A DNA stretch of 64,000 nucleotides, from contig CM060731.1 in the NCBI GenBank assembly GCA_030704615.1, forward strand, positions 95,336,756 to 95,400,755. The letters are read 5' to 3'. Below the pieces are notes generated by a model. The model had not been told where the DNA came from, did not search any database, and worked only from the letters and a program-made list of their open reading frames with translations. The translations under genes were made by a program, and so were the position numbers. Origin of the DNA: Takakia lepidozioides. Its lineage: Eukaryota; Streptophyta; Takakiopsida; Takakiales; Takakiaceae. Position 1 is the stretch's first letter, and every line of letters starts with the position of its first letter. Below, one piece after another: positions 11,959-24,560 of the stretch.

Positions 11959-13232
11959 GAGGTTTACTATTTCATGAGCGCATGAGCCCATGAGCCCATG
12001 CCTATGAGCTCATGAGCGGACATCCGCGAATTGGAATTTTCCTGCCTTTATTGACGTGTTATGTCCTCTTACCTCGGTAACAGGGTCTGTTTCTCCTGGT
12101 CCAGGATGCGGAATGAGGTATTTCGGCGCCGTTATTCCAGAGCCATGTGCTAAAATGGTGTTTTGAAGACATCCACCGGGGTATTTCGGCACCGAAATTA
12201 CCTCTTAAATTGATATAATGGCGGTATTTATGGCGCAGAACGGCTATTTTGGGCGCCGAAATACCCCAAGGGGAATGTGCTGAAGTGCCTTGTGCTGAAG
12301 GCTTCCATTGCGATATTTTGGTACAGTGATTCATCCGCGGAATTTTTTGAGGCCCATATAACGAAGGCGCGCATTGGGCTATTTCGGCGCCAATTTCACC
12401 AATAGGAATGTTAGAAACGGCGGGTTTTCATGGCTTCAAGTTCTCGCTCGATGGGGTGCATAAATAACTTGTATGGTTCTCACTGAAGTTTGCGTCTCTT
12501 CTGCTTTTATTATACATGTTGGTTGGCCGGAAGAAATGTATGGAATCGACAAGCAGTCTGAACACAATGATTTTTTCAAAAATATTTTCATTAAGTGTTT
12601 CAGAACTGTACAACAAAAGGATCCAAATGAGACTTTGCTATGGTGAGGATCCGCTATCACTGTCCGATGCATCCCCGGGTCTCATGCAAGGATGGCTTGC
12701 CTTCCACCTGCCTCCAACCTGCCTGCCGCTGTCGCTACCGCTGTTACTCTGAGAAGCCCTCCCCTCAAAAATACCATCCTCACCAGCCGGAACTGTCCAC
12801 CTGGGTGCGGAAGTGTCCTCAACATTCCCCGCGCTCTCGACGCGGATTCTATTACGAACTCCCTACTCTGCCTTTCACAATTCTATGTTTGGCCTCATGC
12901 CTCATTATAATTCTCTGCTCATTCCCGTATGTCAATTGCTCTAACCGAGTAGGCCTATCCTCCCTCCTGATGGGCTTCTCTGGCACCGTGTCTGCATAGG
13001 CTGGTAGAAAAAAAGGCTTATGGGGACTCGCGAGAAACGATTTTTTGGCAAAGAATGGCCGATGCGATTCTGTCTCCTCCTCTGCAATACAGGGTCCGAA
13101 TTCGGGCAAGTCTCCCAGCTTCTCTCCTCGGCGGACGACTCTGCAAGGCTGAGTGTACGCACAAACATAAATGAATTACATTAGATATTCAACAGGGATC
13201 ATCGGCAGGTTGCATGGTCCCTACAACCGAAA
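11959..13232 (+). mobile_element. Left end of a further, unassigned element of the same terminal type
   Basis: GAGGTTTACTATTTCATGAGC-type terminus at 11,959-11,979, followed by repeated CATGAGC motifs, as in the other elements. Between about 12,110 and 12,390 are several palindromes of a different arm sequence (GTATTTCGGCACCGAAATTA type, core CGGCGCCG or CGGCACCG). From 12,430 to the gap I recognise no gene. The eight bases before the terminus (TGGGTAGG) do not match the flank of any right end in the window, so its partner end is missing or across the gap. Confidence 0.6.
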
Positions 13233-13732
13233 NNNNNNNNNNNNNNNNNNNNNNNNNNNNNNNNNNNNNNNNNNNNNNNNNNNNNNNNNNNNNNNNNNNN
13301 NNNNNNNNNNNNNNNNNNNNNNNNNNNNNNNNNNNNNNNNNNNNNNNNNNNNNNNNNNNNNNNNNNNNNNNNNNNNNNNNNNNNNNNNNNNNNNNNNNNN
13401 NNNNNNNNNNNNNNNNNNNNNNNNNNNNNNNNNNNNNNNNNNNNNNNNNNNNNNNNNNNNNNNNNNNNNNNNNNNNNNNNNNNNNNNNNNNNNNNNNNNN
13501 NNNNNNNNNNNNNNNNNNNNNNNNNNNNNNNNNNNNNNNNNNNNNNNNNNNNNNNNNNNNNNNNNNNNNNNNNNNNNNNNNNNNNNNNNNNNNNNNNNNN
13601 NNNNNNNNNNNNNNNNNNNNNNNNNNNNNNNNNNNNNNNNNNNNNNNNNNNNNNNNNNNNNNNNNNNNNNNNNNNNNNNNNNNNNNNNNNNNNNNNNNNN
13701 NNNNNNNNNNNNNNNNNNNNNNNNNNNNNNNN
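13233..13732. other. Assembly gap of exactly 500 N
   Basis: A run of 500 N, a round number typical of a scaffold join of unknown true length. The sequence resumes inside the transposase C-terminal exon of copy 2. Confidence 0.99.
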
Positions 13733-16700
13733 CAAGGGCAGTATGATGCCCCCTTGTTCGCCATGATCTGGAAGTCGGTGCAATTGCAGGTTAGTAATTC
13801 TGAAATGGTGATGGTGTACACCTCATTGCGAACAGCTGAGCCTGCCGTGGCCATCTGATACACACGCCCGAATCCTGGTGGGGGCACTTCTGTCGAGCTC
13901 TGGATTGTACAGTTCATCCGAAGTGCATTCCCCATCATTGTCTCGTTCACTTTTGAGGGAGGTCGCCGCCTCTTCGGTTTCCCCCAACGGTGTGTAGGAT
14001 GCTTAGAGCTGTCGTGTCCCATTGTTCTTGCTCTCACAGGGGTCGGTGGTGGAGGCTGTGGAAGTGGAAATGGTTGTCTGGGGACGTCAGTGCGCTGCAC
14101 CATCCGAAATCCTGCGGCGGTAAGGGCGTCGGCCTCAACCTGACTCAGATCGCAGCCTGGTTCCACCGGCCACACCGGGGGAGCCTCTGGCATTGTTTGT
14201 ATGCCGTACTTGGGCTTTCCATACACGCAAGTCATAATGTCGTGCCTACAGAACCAGAACTGGGTGGTTGTCGCCTCCGCAAACTTTGCATGGACAAATC
14301 TTCCTGTAAAAGTAGGAGCAGGGACAGCCCCATCTGGATTCCTCCTTATCATCTCTAAACAATGTTGCCGTGTATCTTGGCTTCCACTGCTGGAAGACAC
14401 ATTGTGCGGCAACATGACGGGACCTCGAGGTGCTGTCCGAATGTTCCTGTCGGATCTCTAGGAATCCTCTTCGCACCCGGGTTCCTCTTCAATCCTCCGC
14501 CTCACAGGGCGAGTCCGGATGTCCCCCTCTAGGTGTTCACCTCTGCGGTGCAGAGGCGTCCCTTTGATCTTCTCTCGCAATGCTGTCGCCCATTTCAGTG
14601 GATTCTTGGACCTCGAAGTTGTTCGTACCAACAATTCCTCCCTGTCCGGCCCAAAGCCCCATTGTTTGCTGCTCAGGAACTTGTAGTACGTGGCTTGCTA
14701 CATGATTGCTCTATCGATGTCCTCCGTTGTGGCCGTCACTACGTCCACCAGATGTGCGGCAGAAGACGCTCGCCAGGAGGAGTGGACCGATTCTGCCATA
14801 TTCGTGTTTGGCATGTCCGTGTCGGAATCCAAGCACCGCTCCTAGAAGGACACAAACAATGGTGAGGGACCAATCGAAATGTCCGTAACAGAAAGACAAA
14901 TGAACGAAAATGACAGCAGCCTACCTCCCGCATGTACTGTCCGAACTGTCGATACCGAAAATGCCACCACCCCAACCAGCTGTGCAATGCTCCCAGATTG
15001 GTTGTCTCCACTGCACCTGACGTGTTCCACCAAGCCTCGATGATAGCAATCTTAACCTCCGCGTCATCAAATGTGGGTGCATCCTTCCACGCCGTACAAA
15101 GGACACGGTGTTCAGCCTGGAATGAGCTAGCAACAAATTTGGAAGTGTAGTGAGATAGACTCTGCATCCAATGGAATCCACAGGATCTCTCTTTCCCCTC
15201 CATTGGAACATTGGGGTCCTCACCGTACACACGCCGCACCGCTGCCCAGTTGGCCTAAGCGTTGTCTGCCATGAATCCCCTGAAATTGGGCTCTGGCAAA
15301 TCCCGCCCTTGCCATCTGCTCGTTTATGCCCTCCCACAGATGCATCTCGGACTGTGTGTCCTCCCCTTTCATCTCGCAGATTGCAATCGTCATGAGCCTC
15401 TTGGAGTGATAGTCATAAACATGCGCACCCATAGTCACCCACTGATGGTTTGTAATTCGCTTGATGTGATCAAACATCACCCAAGCATTCGACAAGTTTC
15501 CAGTTGTCATGCGAGTGACCAAGTCGACTCCACTCCCAGGCCCACACGTCGACATTTTGAAAATGTAACAACGATCGGATTTGCTGCCTTGCCCTGGAAA
15601 CCTGCTACCTTGGATGTAGTCATATCCAGTCATTCGTTTCACCTCCAGGATTGAGTACATGTCCGACCCCCTGCCGAACTCCTGCTTGCAAGATACGATG
15701 TGATTCCGCACATTCGGACTACAAACGTGCGAGACGGACTCCAAGAGGTCACGCATCTTGTCTTCGGTCAAGGGCTCTCGGTCGGAACCATCTTCAGACA
15801 TATTTTGCCAAGAGCAATCTTGTGGGCTGCCTTCAGCTGAATCTGCTTTGGTCTGGCTCCGGGGCTCAATTTCACCTCCTCTTTTATGATGTCGTGTGCT
15901 TCCTGGACAGCCTCACGCATGTTGCCTCTCGCCAAGGGGTGGCAGTGGACCCCAACGTGTATGCAAGCTCTAGTCAAGTCCGGGAGCAAATGGATTACGT
16001 AATATTGCTTGGCTCTGCACATGGACATGCACGTCGGTGGTTCTTTGCAATGTGCACACTTGAAAGAACCCGCAGGAGCTTGGCTGGAGACAATGAATGG
16101 ATGATGCGTTGTGCCAGTCCAATCCGTCTCGTTTCTCCGCCCTCCTTTGGAGAGAAAGTGGAAGCAGGTGGGATTGAGGCACCTCAGCTTCCCCGCACAG
16201 AGGACATATCGTACACGAACACCATCAGCAATTTTCGTGCTACTGGTCTTCGTCACACACCAGGGGTGTCCGTCATGCTTTCGATCCATGTCTGTTAACA
16301 TCCCGGAGGCTTTGTTTGACGAAGAAACAGATGGAAACTCGAAGATGACATTGCCATCGACTTCGGGAGGCAGAAACGTTACCTTTCTGACTGGGAATTT
16401 GGCATAGTCGAGAGCAGCCAGCTCGGAGCGAGAACCATCGAGGTGATGTTGTCGTAGGAGCTGCACAATGGACCGGGTTGGAGTTATGCTCAGGGCACAT
16501 GCGTAGCACCTACAGAGACGTCCATGCCGGATTTGAACGACTGTGTGGAGGACATGGGTACCTCAATGCAATCATCTTCCTCGTCGGAAATGTCGAATAC
16601 GTCCACACGAGAAGCTATGGAGGGTCTTGACGGTCCAGGTCGGGAATGATTATCGTTGCATACCTCTCTGTTGGCAGTGGCCGCCTGTCGGTTTCCGGAC

Positions 16701-17020
16701 TCCTTTGTGGATGGTGTGGGCAGCGACTGATTCGGAAAGGGAATGGGCATTCCCACAGTACAGCGGTACAGGATGGTGTCTGATGGGGGGACGCGCCATT
16801 CCATTCCGCAACCTCCGTCGTTACCTAGCACGACAATGGTCTCGTCAACCTGCCCAGAAACATCCTTCCTTTCTTCTTCCAAATAAACTGTGCCCGGTTT
16901 GAGCTTGAATTTAGAACAAAGGTAAGTTTCAGTCACTCTGCAAAGTCCTCCCTCGTTTGGGATCCAGGCTCTCCCAAGTTGGGGAGGACAGCAAACTATA
17001 GCGTAGGAATTCGGAGCCAT
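13733..17020 (-). pseudogene. MULE transposase, element copy 2 (3' end lost in gap)
   Basis: Exon 1 runs from the ATG at 17,018-17,020 down to 14,925, the intron is 14,842-14,924, and exon 2 continues from 14,841 into the gap. It is nearly identical to copy 1. It shares the three TAG codons (minus strand, at 15,255-15,257, 14,698-14,700 and 14,458-14,460) and the approximately 180-bp deletion between the serine-rich linker and the MIRRNPDG segment. It has its own one-base indels near 15,299 and 15,799. Zinc-binding, D-D-E and SWIM Cys-x-Cys regions are otherwise recognisable. Confidence 0.85.
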
Positions 17021-17437
17021 CGAAGACCGCACGAAGTTGGCAAGTGCGAGGATCAGTATAGCGAGAGACCAAGGCTCACAGGCACCACGTCAGTGGTAAT
17101 GCGGAGTCCCCGCCTATTGAAGTAGAAGTATTGTTTCAAGCTACATGCATGAAGGTGGGCGGTGTGATTCCATATGCAGTAAGTGTCACAATGATGGCCG
17201 ATTCGGCGACGAAATAACATCTCCTGACAGTGGATCAAGTAGAATCGGGGTGCAGACATGAACGTTTGCACTGTCAAGTGCCAGGGGTGCTAGTTAAAAC
17301 GGTTAGATACCCAAGTTGTGCTCATTAACACAGGCCGCAATTGTGTTGTTTCGGAGCACTGCAACCCATTGCACATGGATGAATGGGAAGGCGGTCCCGC
17401 AACCCAGTTCGACATCATCCACTCCTTGATTGTGATC
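17021..17437. promoter_or_regulatory. Presumed transposase promoter/5' UTR region, copy 2
   Basis: Counterpart of 6,116-6,526 in reverse. No gene is visible, and the assignment rests on position only. Confidence 0.3.
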
Positions 17438-18925
17438 GGAAATGCGGTGCCGGATTTCCGTCCGATTTCTTTCATTGGAATCCAGACAGGTTACCCATAT
17501 CTGACCGGTGTGCTACTTTCCATTGCTGTTGGACGGAAATACGGCGCCGCATTTCAATTTTGAATCTTAGTCATGCACCAGTGGCACTTAAATGCGGCAC
17601 CGCATTTTCGTCCACCAGAGACCTTCATATTCTTCAGAACGGAAATACGGCACCGCAATTCCGCTTTGGGCAGACTTTCATACTGTTAACCCTGAACCAC
17701 CGGAACTGTAATGCGGCACTGCATTTCCGTCCGAGTCCCACCTTCGGACATTCCAGATCGGAAATGCGGCGCCGCATTTCCGTTTTCAATCTGTGGCATG
17801 GAGCTGTGGGACCGAAATGCGGCACAGCATTTCCGTCCGGGGCACTGTATCATACTCTGCAGAACGGAAATTCGGCACCGCATTCCCGTTCTGAGTCAAA
17901 ATCGTTATCCACCGGAACTGTAATGCGGCACCGCATTTCCGTCCCAGTCCCGTGGCTTGGAGCTGTTGGACCGAAATGCGGCACAACATTTCCGTCCGGG
18001 GCAGTGTTTTTTTATACTCTGTAGCACGGAAATTCGGTACCGAATTCCCGTTCCAAGTCAAAATCGTGATCCACCGGAACTGTAATGCGGCACCGCATTT
18101 CCGTCCCAGTCCCGCCTTCGGACATTCCAGATCGGAAATGCGGCGCCGCATTTCCGTTTTGAATCTGTGGCAGTGAGCTGTGGGACGGAAATGCGGCACC
18201 GCATTTCCGTCCGGTGCAGTGTTTCATACTGTCCCGAACGGAATTGCGGCACCGCATTCCCGTCCTGAGTGAAAATCGTGATCCACCGGAACTGTAATGC
18301 GGCACCGCATTTCCTTCCGAGTTCCGCCTTCGAACATTCCAGAATGGAAATGCGGCGCCGCATTTCCGTTTTCAATTTGTGGCATGTAGCTGTGGGACGG
18401 AAATACGGCACCGCAATTCCGCTTTGGGCAGACTTTCATACTGTTAAGAACGGAATTGCGGCACCGCATTCCCATCCTCAGTGAAAATCGTGATCCACCA
18501 GAACTGAAATGCGCGACCGCAATTCCTTCCGAGTCCCGCCATCGGACATTCCAGAACGGAAATGCGGCGCCGCATTTCCGTTTTCAATCTGTGGCAGTGA
18601 GCTGTGGGACGGGAATGCGGCACCGCATTTCCGTCCGGGGCAGTGTTTCATACTGTCAAGAACGGAATTGCGGCACCGCATTCCCGTCCTGAGTGAAAAT
18701 CCTGATCCACCGGAACTGAAATGCGGGATCTCAATTCCTTCCGAGTCGCGCCATCGGACATTCCAGAACGGAAATGCGGCGCCGCATTTCCGTTTTCAAT
18801 CTGTGGCATGGAGCTGCGGGGCGGAAATCTGGCACCGCATTTCCGTCCGGGGCAGACTTTCATACTCTTCAGAATGAAATTTCCACTCTCATTCATCCAG
18901 CGCTGGGACGGAAATGCCATGATAT
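17438..18925. repeat. Palindrome array between the two divergent genes, copy 2
   Basis: Reverse-orientation counterpart of the array at 4,700-6,115, with the same palindrome (AAATGCGGCACCGCATTT and CGGCGCCG or CGGTACCG core variants), the same approximately 53-bp spacing and the same four linker types. Many palindromes carry matched changes in both arms, while single-arm changes are rarer. Confidence 0.9.
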
Positions 18926-19219
18926 GTGAACGCGTGGACAAACGGAATTGCGGCACTTGTCTGCTCTCCATGTGTCTGAAGTGACAAGAGGCGGCGCGGC
19001 CTGACCGTTGGTTAATGTTCGTTTTGGACGGCAGGCGTACCCTTGACGATTGGAGTTTCGTAATGACGCATAGTCCACGCGGACACACTTTCATGGAAGC
19101 CTTTCGAATCCAAGTGGTGCATTACTGCCGTTACATCTTCTGTCGTGTCTACTCAGCCACCCCTCTCGCGCCCTTTCCATCTGCACTCTTCTCCCCTTTT
19201 CCCTGTCTCTGTTCTTCTT
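18926..19219 (+). promoter_or_regulatory. Presumed 5' region of the ParB-methyltransferase gene, copy 2
   Basis: Non-repetitive sequence between the last palindrome and the first-exon ATG at 19,220. It contains a pyrimidine-rich stretch (about 19,155-19,215) just before the ATG, which is also present before copy 3. Position is the only argument for a promoter or leader. Confidence 0.3.
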
Positions 19220-22200
19220 ATGCTCGAACCTGAGAGGGGGGGAGTTCGTGCACCAGACAGGAGACCTCGTCGCAAGCTCCGAAAATTATACTTCGGACGT
19301 AGGCCAATGCCGAAGGGGAGGAAGCAGATGCGTCTACAGGAGGAGATTGCCATCTCCGAGCAGCAGGCCACTCAGGCAACCCAGCCACCAGTGAGAGCTC
19401 CATGCGATCGGGCTGCGCGCAGCTGATCGAGCACCGAACCCCCCATTTTGCTTCTGTAATTCTTAGACTGAATGCTAGGAGACTTGAATGCAGAACATGT
19501 TTGCATGCCTAACAGGAAAGGTGGACGTGCTGGAGGGATCGCAGGAATCCGAAGAGCCGCAGGAAGAGTCCGTGGAGCTAGCTGCAGCACGTACACCCAC
19601 CCGATCCCCGAGCGCGGGTATTCCTGCCGGGCCTAGCCCTGTGCGTTTCAAAGACGCGGCTTCGAAGGGCAAGTTCAAAGCCCCAGAGATCGACTCGCGT
19701 TCTTCGGTCATGGAGAATCGCCAGCAGGGGTCGGGCCCTTCTCCAGCAAAGTCGAAGAAGAAGCAGCCCGTCCCTCTACTGGTTTCTGAACCGGCTCAGG
19801 CCGTTTCACCCCCACCAACGCGAATGAAGCAGCAGGGTAAAAGACAGATTCAATTGCAGCAGACACCTTCACCTGCAAGGATGAGGAAGCAGAAGGCAAT
19901 CAGGGCGACGGCCGAACAATCTCCCGCAAAACCGCTTCCACGAGCTGAAGCTCAGTTCCTGGAGGATTTCCCGCCTGCAGATGTTGGGGCCGTCTCTGCT
20001 GCAGCGAAGGCAATGGGATCGACCGTTTTTGTCGATTTGGTACCGGAGGAGGGTGCTGCCGCTCAACGTTCGCAGCAAGACCTCACCACCGATGAGCAAG
20101 CAGGCCCGGAGGAGGCCTCTGCAATGGCAGAATTGCCCGCAAACAGGCCCCAGAGTGCAGCTCCAGTTGAGGATGCTCCAGCTGCTCAGCCACTACCGGC
20201 ACCTACAGACATGTCTCCGGAGGATTTCAAAAGTGCAGCGGATAAAATGTTGGAGGAGACACACAGTAGCATTGGCAGAGTTCTGGGCAGCAGGGTATTC
20301 CAGCGGACTCTTCGAATCCCACTCTGTCGCATGGTCTCCCTTCCCATCGTCAGGCAGGCCCTTCCCGGAGATGTGGATAAGCTGAAGTTCGCATTTCGAG
20401 AAGGGTACCGTCTGGGATCGGCAGCGTTTTACGTTTCCATTGAGAATGAGGACGGCGAAACTCGTGGACCCACTGCCGATGAATTGTCAACGTGGGATAC
20501 CCACTGGCACACTCGCAACGACGAATTCGAGGCGACGCTGAAGGGTGATCCAGACTTCGGCCATATGTCGGGTAAAATGTTCTTTGTGTGGGACGGGAAT
20601 CACCGACTTCTTGCCTGGTGGGAGTACATCAAGCAGAACCATGCCAAGCACATTGGCTGGCATTACATGGTGGAGTGTGTCATCCTGAAGGTGAAGGCGG
20701 CAGACTCCTCCCTGCTCAAGAATGCCATGGCGGACCTCAACTCGTAAGATACTCATACCCTCCCTAGCACGTTCGAAATGCGGTGCCGCATTTCGGTTTC
20801 CATTCTGGTTTGTTTCCGTGCTTCCGTGTACTGAACTGGAGAGTGTGCCTTGCAGGGTCACTGAGAATGCGTACGTGCATACCCACATGGCACATATGCT
20901 GTACAGGGTGAGGAAAACTGGTCTCACTGATCCGCAGATGTTTGCGGAAATGCTGGAGCCCGAGCTCATTCAGAAAGCCGTTGCAAAAACAGACCGGACA
21001 TGGTATCGTCTCACTATGGATGGAATGGTGGAGGTGATATACGAAGTAAGTCGTCCTCCAATTTCCCTCTGCTCATCCTTCCCCAATTTCCAGTAATCTT
21101 TCCACATGAATCGAATGTAACGCTTCTGCATGTTTTTGTTGGCAGTCAAACATCAAGCTGGATTTGGCCCATGCCAAACGCTTCTTCATGGAAAGTGAGG
21201 GGCAGGTCAAAACGTTGCAGTCATTGACTGAGCACTTGAAGGAAGCCGGTGTCAAGTCCAGAACCAAATACAAGTCAAAGCTTGTGAAGCTGGTGGCAAT
21301 TGCAGATCCGGCACTTGGAAAGGACTTCATCCCCGAGATTGCAAAACACTATTCTCGGGCCATGCAGCCGACCATGCAATTGGAGAAACTGCATCACCTC
21401 TCAACGGCATGTGTTGAGGCGAAAGAGAAGGTGAGGTTTCAATGCACTGAAGTTCCTTCCTAGCAATAGCCACTCTCTTCCAGCTCCTGACATTGGATCG
21501 GAAATGGCAGACACGGTGGCTGTCGATCTGGAATGCATCCGAGAGCATAAGGACAATGTGGTCTTTTCCACTCGAAGTTTCCGACCCTGCAGTGGATGTG
21601 TGGCTCAACCGCATGACTTGGTGGTTCCAGGTAATTCAAGGTACTTCCCCAGATTTGCTTTTCTGAAATGAATTCCCTGAACTGCTACGTGACAATGCAT
21701 TTGGGAATCGCAGGTAATGTCGAATGCGAAGGAGCAAGTCGTAATGCACACAAATTCGTTCGGCTTGTACGTCAAATGGGATGGAACACAGACATTGGAA
21801 GACTACGTGACACGTTTCAGATGTGCGTACAAGGACAACCTCTTCGCCAGAGAGCTACAGACAGCAAGAAGGAGCGTGGAGTTTACACATCAGGAGGGAG
21901 CGGGGAAAGCTGCAATGCGAATTGTTTACAGGTGAAGCACAGCTGCCCTTGTATGCGAAGCCTGGTTACGAGGTTTGTCTCGGAAATGCGGCACCGCATT
22001 CGCATTTTATGTTTTTGGTGGCACTCTGCGAGTAGGTTCGTCCAATCTTATGCTCACGCATGCTGACTGCCTTGCAGGTATATGAAATACGTGCTCCTTC
22101 AGACAGGGGCCCTGGCTCAAGAGCCCCCGTTCTTCATGGCTTGGACCGTGGCGGGCCCAAGCTGTGTCTACACACCCGAGATGCAGAAACAATGGCATCC

Positions 22201-24423
22201 CGCGCATCTCGTTGGATGCCCCTGGTACCTGGATATGTCTGGCGGTATTGTTGACGAGTCTGAGAAAGATCTGCACGCCTTGGCAGAAGAGAAGAGAAAG
22301 GAAAGACGTGTCCCTGCTGGGCCAAAGTCGGCAAAGGAATCTGCTGCTCTGGAAGAATCCAGAAAGGCAGCTGAGATGGCACAAAAGACGGTGGATGCAG
22401 CTGTGCAGGCCCAACAGAAGGGGTCGAAGAAGAGGACTCGCCAGCAAGGAGCAGCTGTTGTGACACCCGCCAAAACGAAGAAGCAGAAACAGCCTGTTCA
22501 GGAAGAGGGTGAGGAAGAGGACTCCGATGGAGACTTTGCAACCAGCCCACCCCCCCAAACGCAGGCTGCCTCCCCTGTGCCCACCATTGTCACGAGAGGC
22601 ACGAGAATGGCTCGGCAAAGAAGGCACTCTTCAACCCCCCAGGGGGGCACCCTTTCGAGCCGGTGGAAATGAAGAGGCCGAAAGTGGCTCCCGAAACAGT
22701 AGTCCAGTGTGTAAATGAGAGTTTCTTGGCGGCTTTGGATGGACGGGCAGCCAAGTTGGCATACATGAAGACCATGGAGGGTCTGAAGGGCAGAGCACTG
22801 AAGAAGGCGACTGCCGAAGAGCCTTCCGACACCCCAGGATTTCAGAATATGGTCTCGTTCTTTGAGAGGGTGTGTGCAGACAAGGATTGTAGGAGGGGCG
22901 GAAATGCCACCGAGTGGTCTTGCGATATGATCATCTTGGATATTCCGGACGGAGAGCCTGTGGAAGGACTGCAAGCTTTGCCATCTTGGAACAGGTACTC
23001 GGAGGACTTTTGGAAGAAAGGATTCGGGCTTGCCCGCATGGTGTTGGACGACAAGGCTGTGTGGTTGTCCTGGCGAGCAGAGGAAAAAACACTCAGACAG
23101 GAATTGCGAAGTGGACCCGCAAGAGCGCCGTCCCGATTCTGAAAAAGAAGTGGACGTGCATCAACACACTGGGCCTTCGGTCGGAAGGGAAGAAGGTAAT
23201 TACGACACTGGCACTCGTCCATTCATTTGCTTGGGTGTTTTCAAATGCGGTGCCGCATTCGGTTTCTAATCGTTCCCCCCTGTGTATGCAGACGAAGCAG
23301 TTCGATGCATACTGCTTTGTGAAGGAGAACTCCACCTTTGCTTTCCGGAAGGAGGGAGGAAAGGTTGACCCGAACTGCGACCCCCTCGATTACGACGTTC
23401 TGTTCAACAACGTTCCCAAGGAACTTCTCCCTCATAGCCTCACTTCAACGGAACCCCTGCGGTACTCACGGACTCGGAGCCCTGCCTTCATTCAGACAAT
23501 TATGGAGACATGCACAGACGTGGAGGGCACAGTGCTCGACCTCATCTGTGGGACAGGTATGCAGAATCTTGATCTATGCTGTTCTGCAAATTCTCGTTAG
23601 GATGTAGTTCGCAACATCTGAAGCGCCATGTTGTAATGTGTGGATGGCATTGTAACAGGTGCCTCAATGTGGGCTGGGCGGTTTTCCGACCGGCACCTCT
23701 TTGCCTACGAGGAGGACTCATCCGTGTGGGGATCTGGAAGGGCTGCAACGGAATGTTAAGGCTCCCAACAGAGCGGAAGTCTCCTCGGATTCGTCGGAGT
23801 CCGAGGAAGACACAGTGGACATTGATGCGGAGGAGAACCCGGAATACGAGTGAGTGCAAACATTGTAAGTTTGCAAAGCCTTCTGGGTCATTTTTGTCAA
23901 ACGAATTTCCGGACTGTGGTTCTCATTAGTCTCGTTGATGATTGTCATGTGCAGGATTGCAGGGTCCGGGTCGAAACATGTAGGGCCTACACTTCCTGCC
24001 AGGAAGAATGTCCCGTTCTTTGCGAGGGCCGACTTCATGACGAGCCCGGTGAGGGACTACTCCCTTCCTAGTTATGCAGCTAAACTCGCAAATACAGCGA
24101 TTAGAAGAAGTGAGAATCCCAGTAAAGTAGAGCAGATTTTGGAGAGGGCTAGGGAGGACAGAAGGATAAGGAAAGAGTTGGCAGCAGCTCAGACAGGTAG
24201 ACGGGTACGAAAGTACATATGTGATTCAGCGGATGAGAGCGACGCAGACAGGGAGGAAGACGACCCAACGGAGGTGAGATGGACAGTTCCGCAAGGGGAA
24301 GATGGGATTTTCGAAAGCCTGGCCAACGAGCAGTCCGCTGGAGATGAGAAAGGCAATGAGGGGGTGGAGGCGGAGCAGGACAGTCTAGAACAGGATGAGG
24401 ATTCGGATGATTTTCAAGATTAA
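19220..24423 (+). CDS. ParB/sulfiredoxin-like domain fused to beta-class-order DNA methyltransferase, copy 2
   Basis: Exons by GT-AG borders and cross-copy conservation: 19,488-20,743; 20,856-21,045; 21,146-21,430; 21,484-21,630; 21,714-21,931; 22,078-23,195; 23,292-23,556; 23,659-23,849; 23,955-24,423 (TAA). A basic 5' exon starts at the ATG at 19,220; the ATG at 19,488 is the alternative start. From 19,488 the exons sum to 1,382 codons once three indels against other copies are allowed for (near 22,607, 23,053 and 23,733). Domains: low-complexity N-terminus; ParB/sulfiredoxin-like region with VWDGNHRLLAW near residue 369; helical middle; Lys-rich linker; motif IV-like ILDIPDGE (22,938); KGCVVVLASRG strand region; FIQTIMETC (motif X-like); motif I LDLICGTGAS spanning an intron; DRHLFAYEED (motif II acid); acidic tail with VRWTVPQGED. 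The predicted role is DNA binding and amino-methylation of DNA. Motif IV lacks the usual aromatic, so activity is uncertain. Confidence 0.75.
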
Positions 24424-24560
24424 TAGAATTTTAATGAAGTCTCTGTAAATGTAAATTCTCTTCCAGAGTATATAAAGGAAATTCTCCCCGACATTCGTGA
24501 CCCCTCTCCAGTGTGCATTCCAGCCACACAATCGCCCAAACCACGACGCTCCCAAAATCA
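24424..24560 (+). terminator. 3' UTR of the ParB-methyltransferase gene, copy 2
   Basis: AT-rich stretch directly after the stop. I find no exact AATAAA here, so the polyadenylation site is not pinned down. Confidence 0.25.

Noticed and set aside
13171-14415. Long ORFs spanning the gap at 13,233-13,732 and the gap at 30,928-31,427
   Set aside because: They are open only because the N bases contain no stop codons. Only the transposase and gag parts outside the gaps are real.
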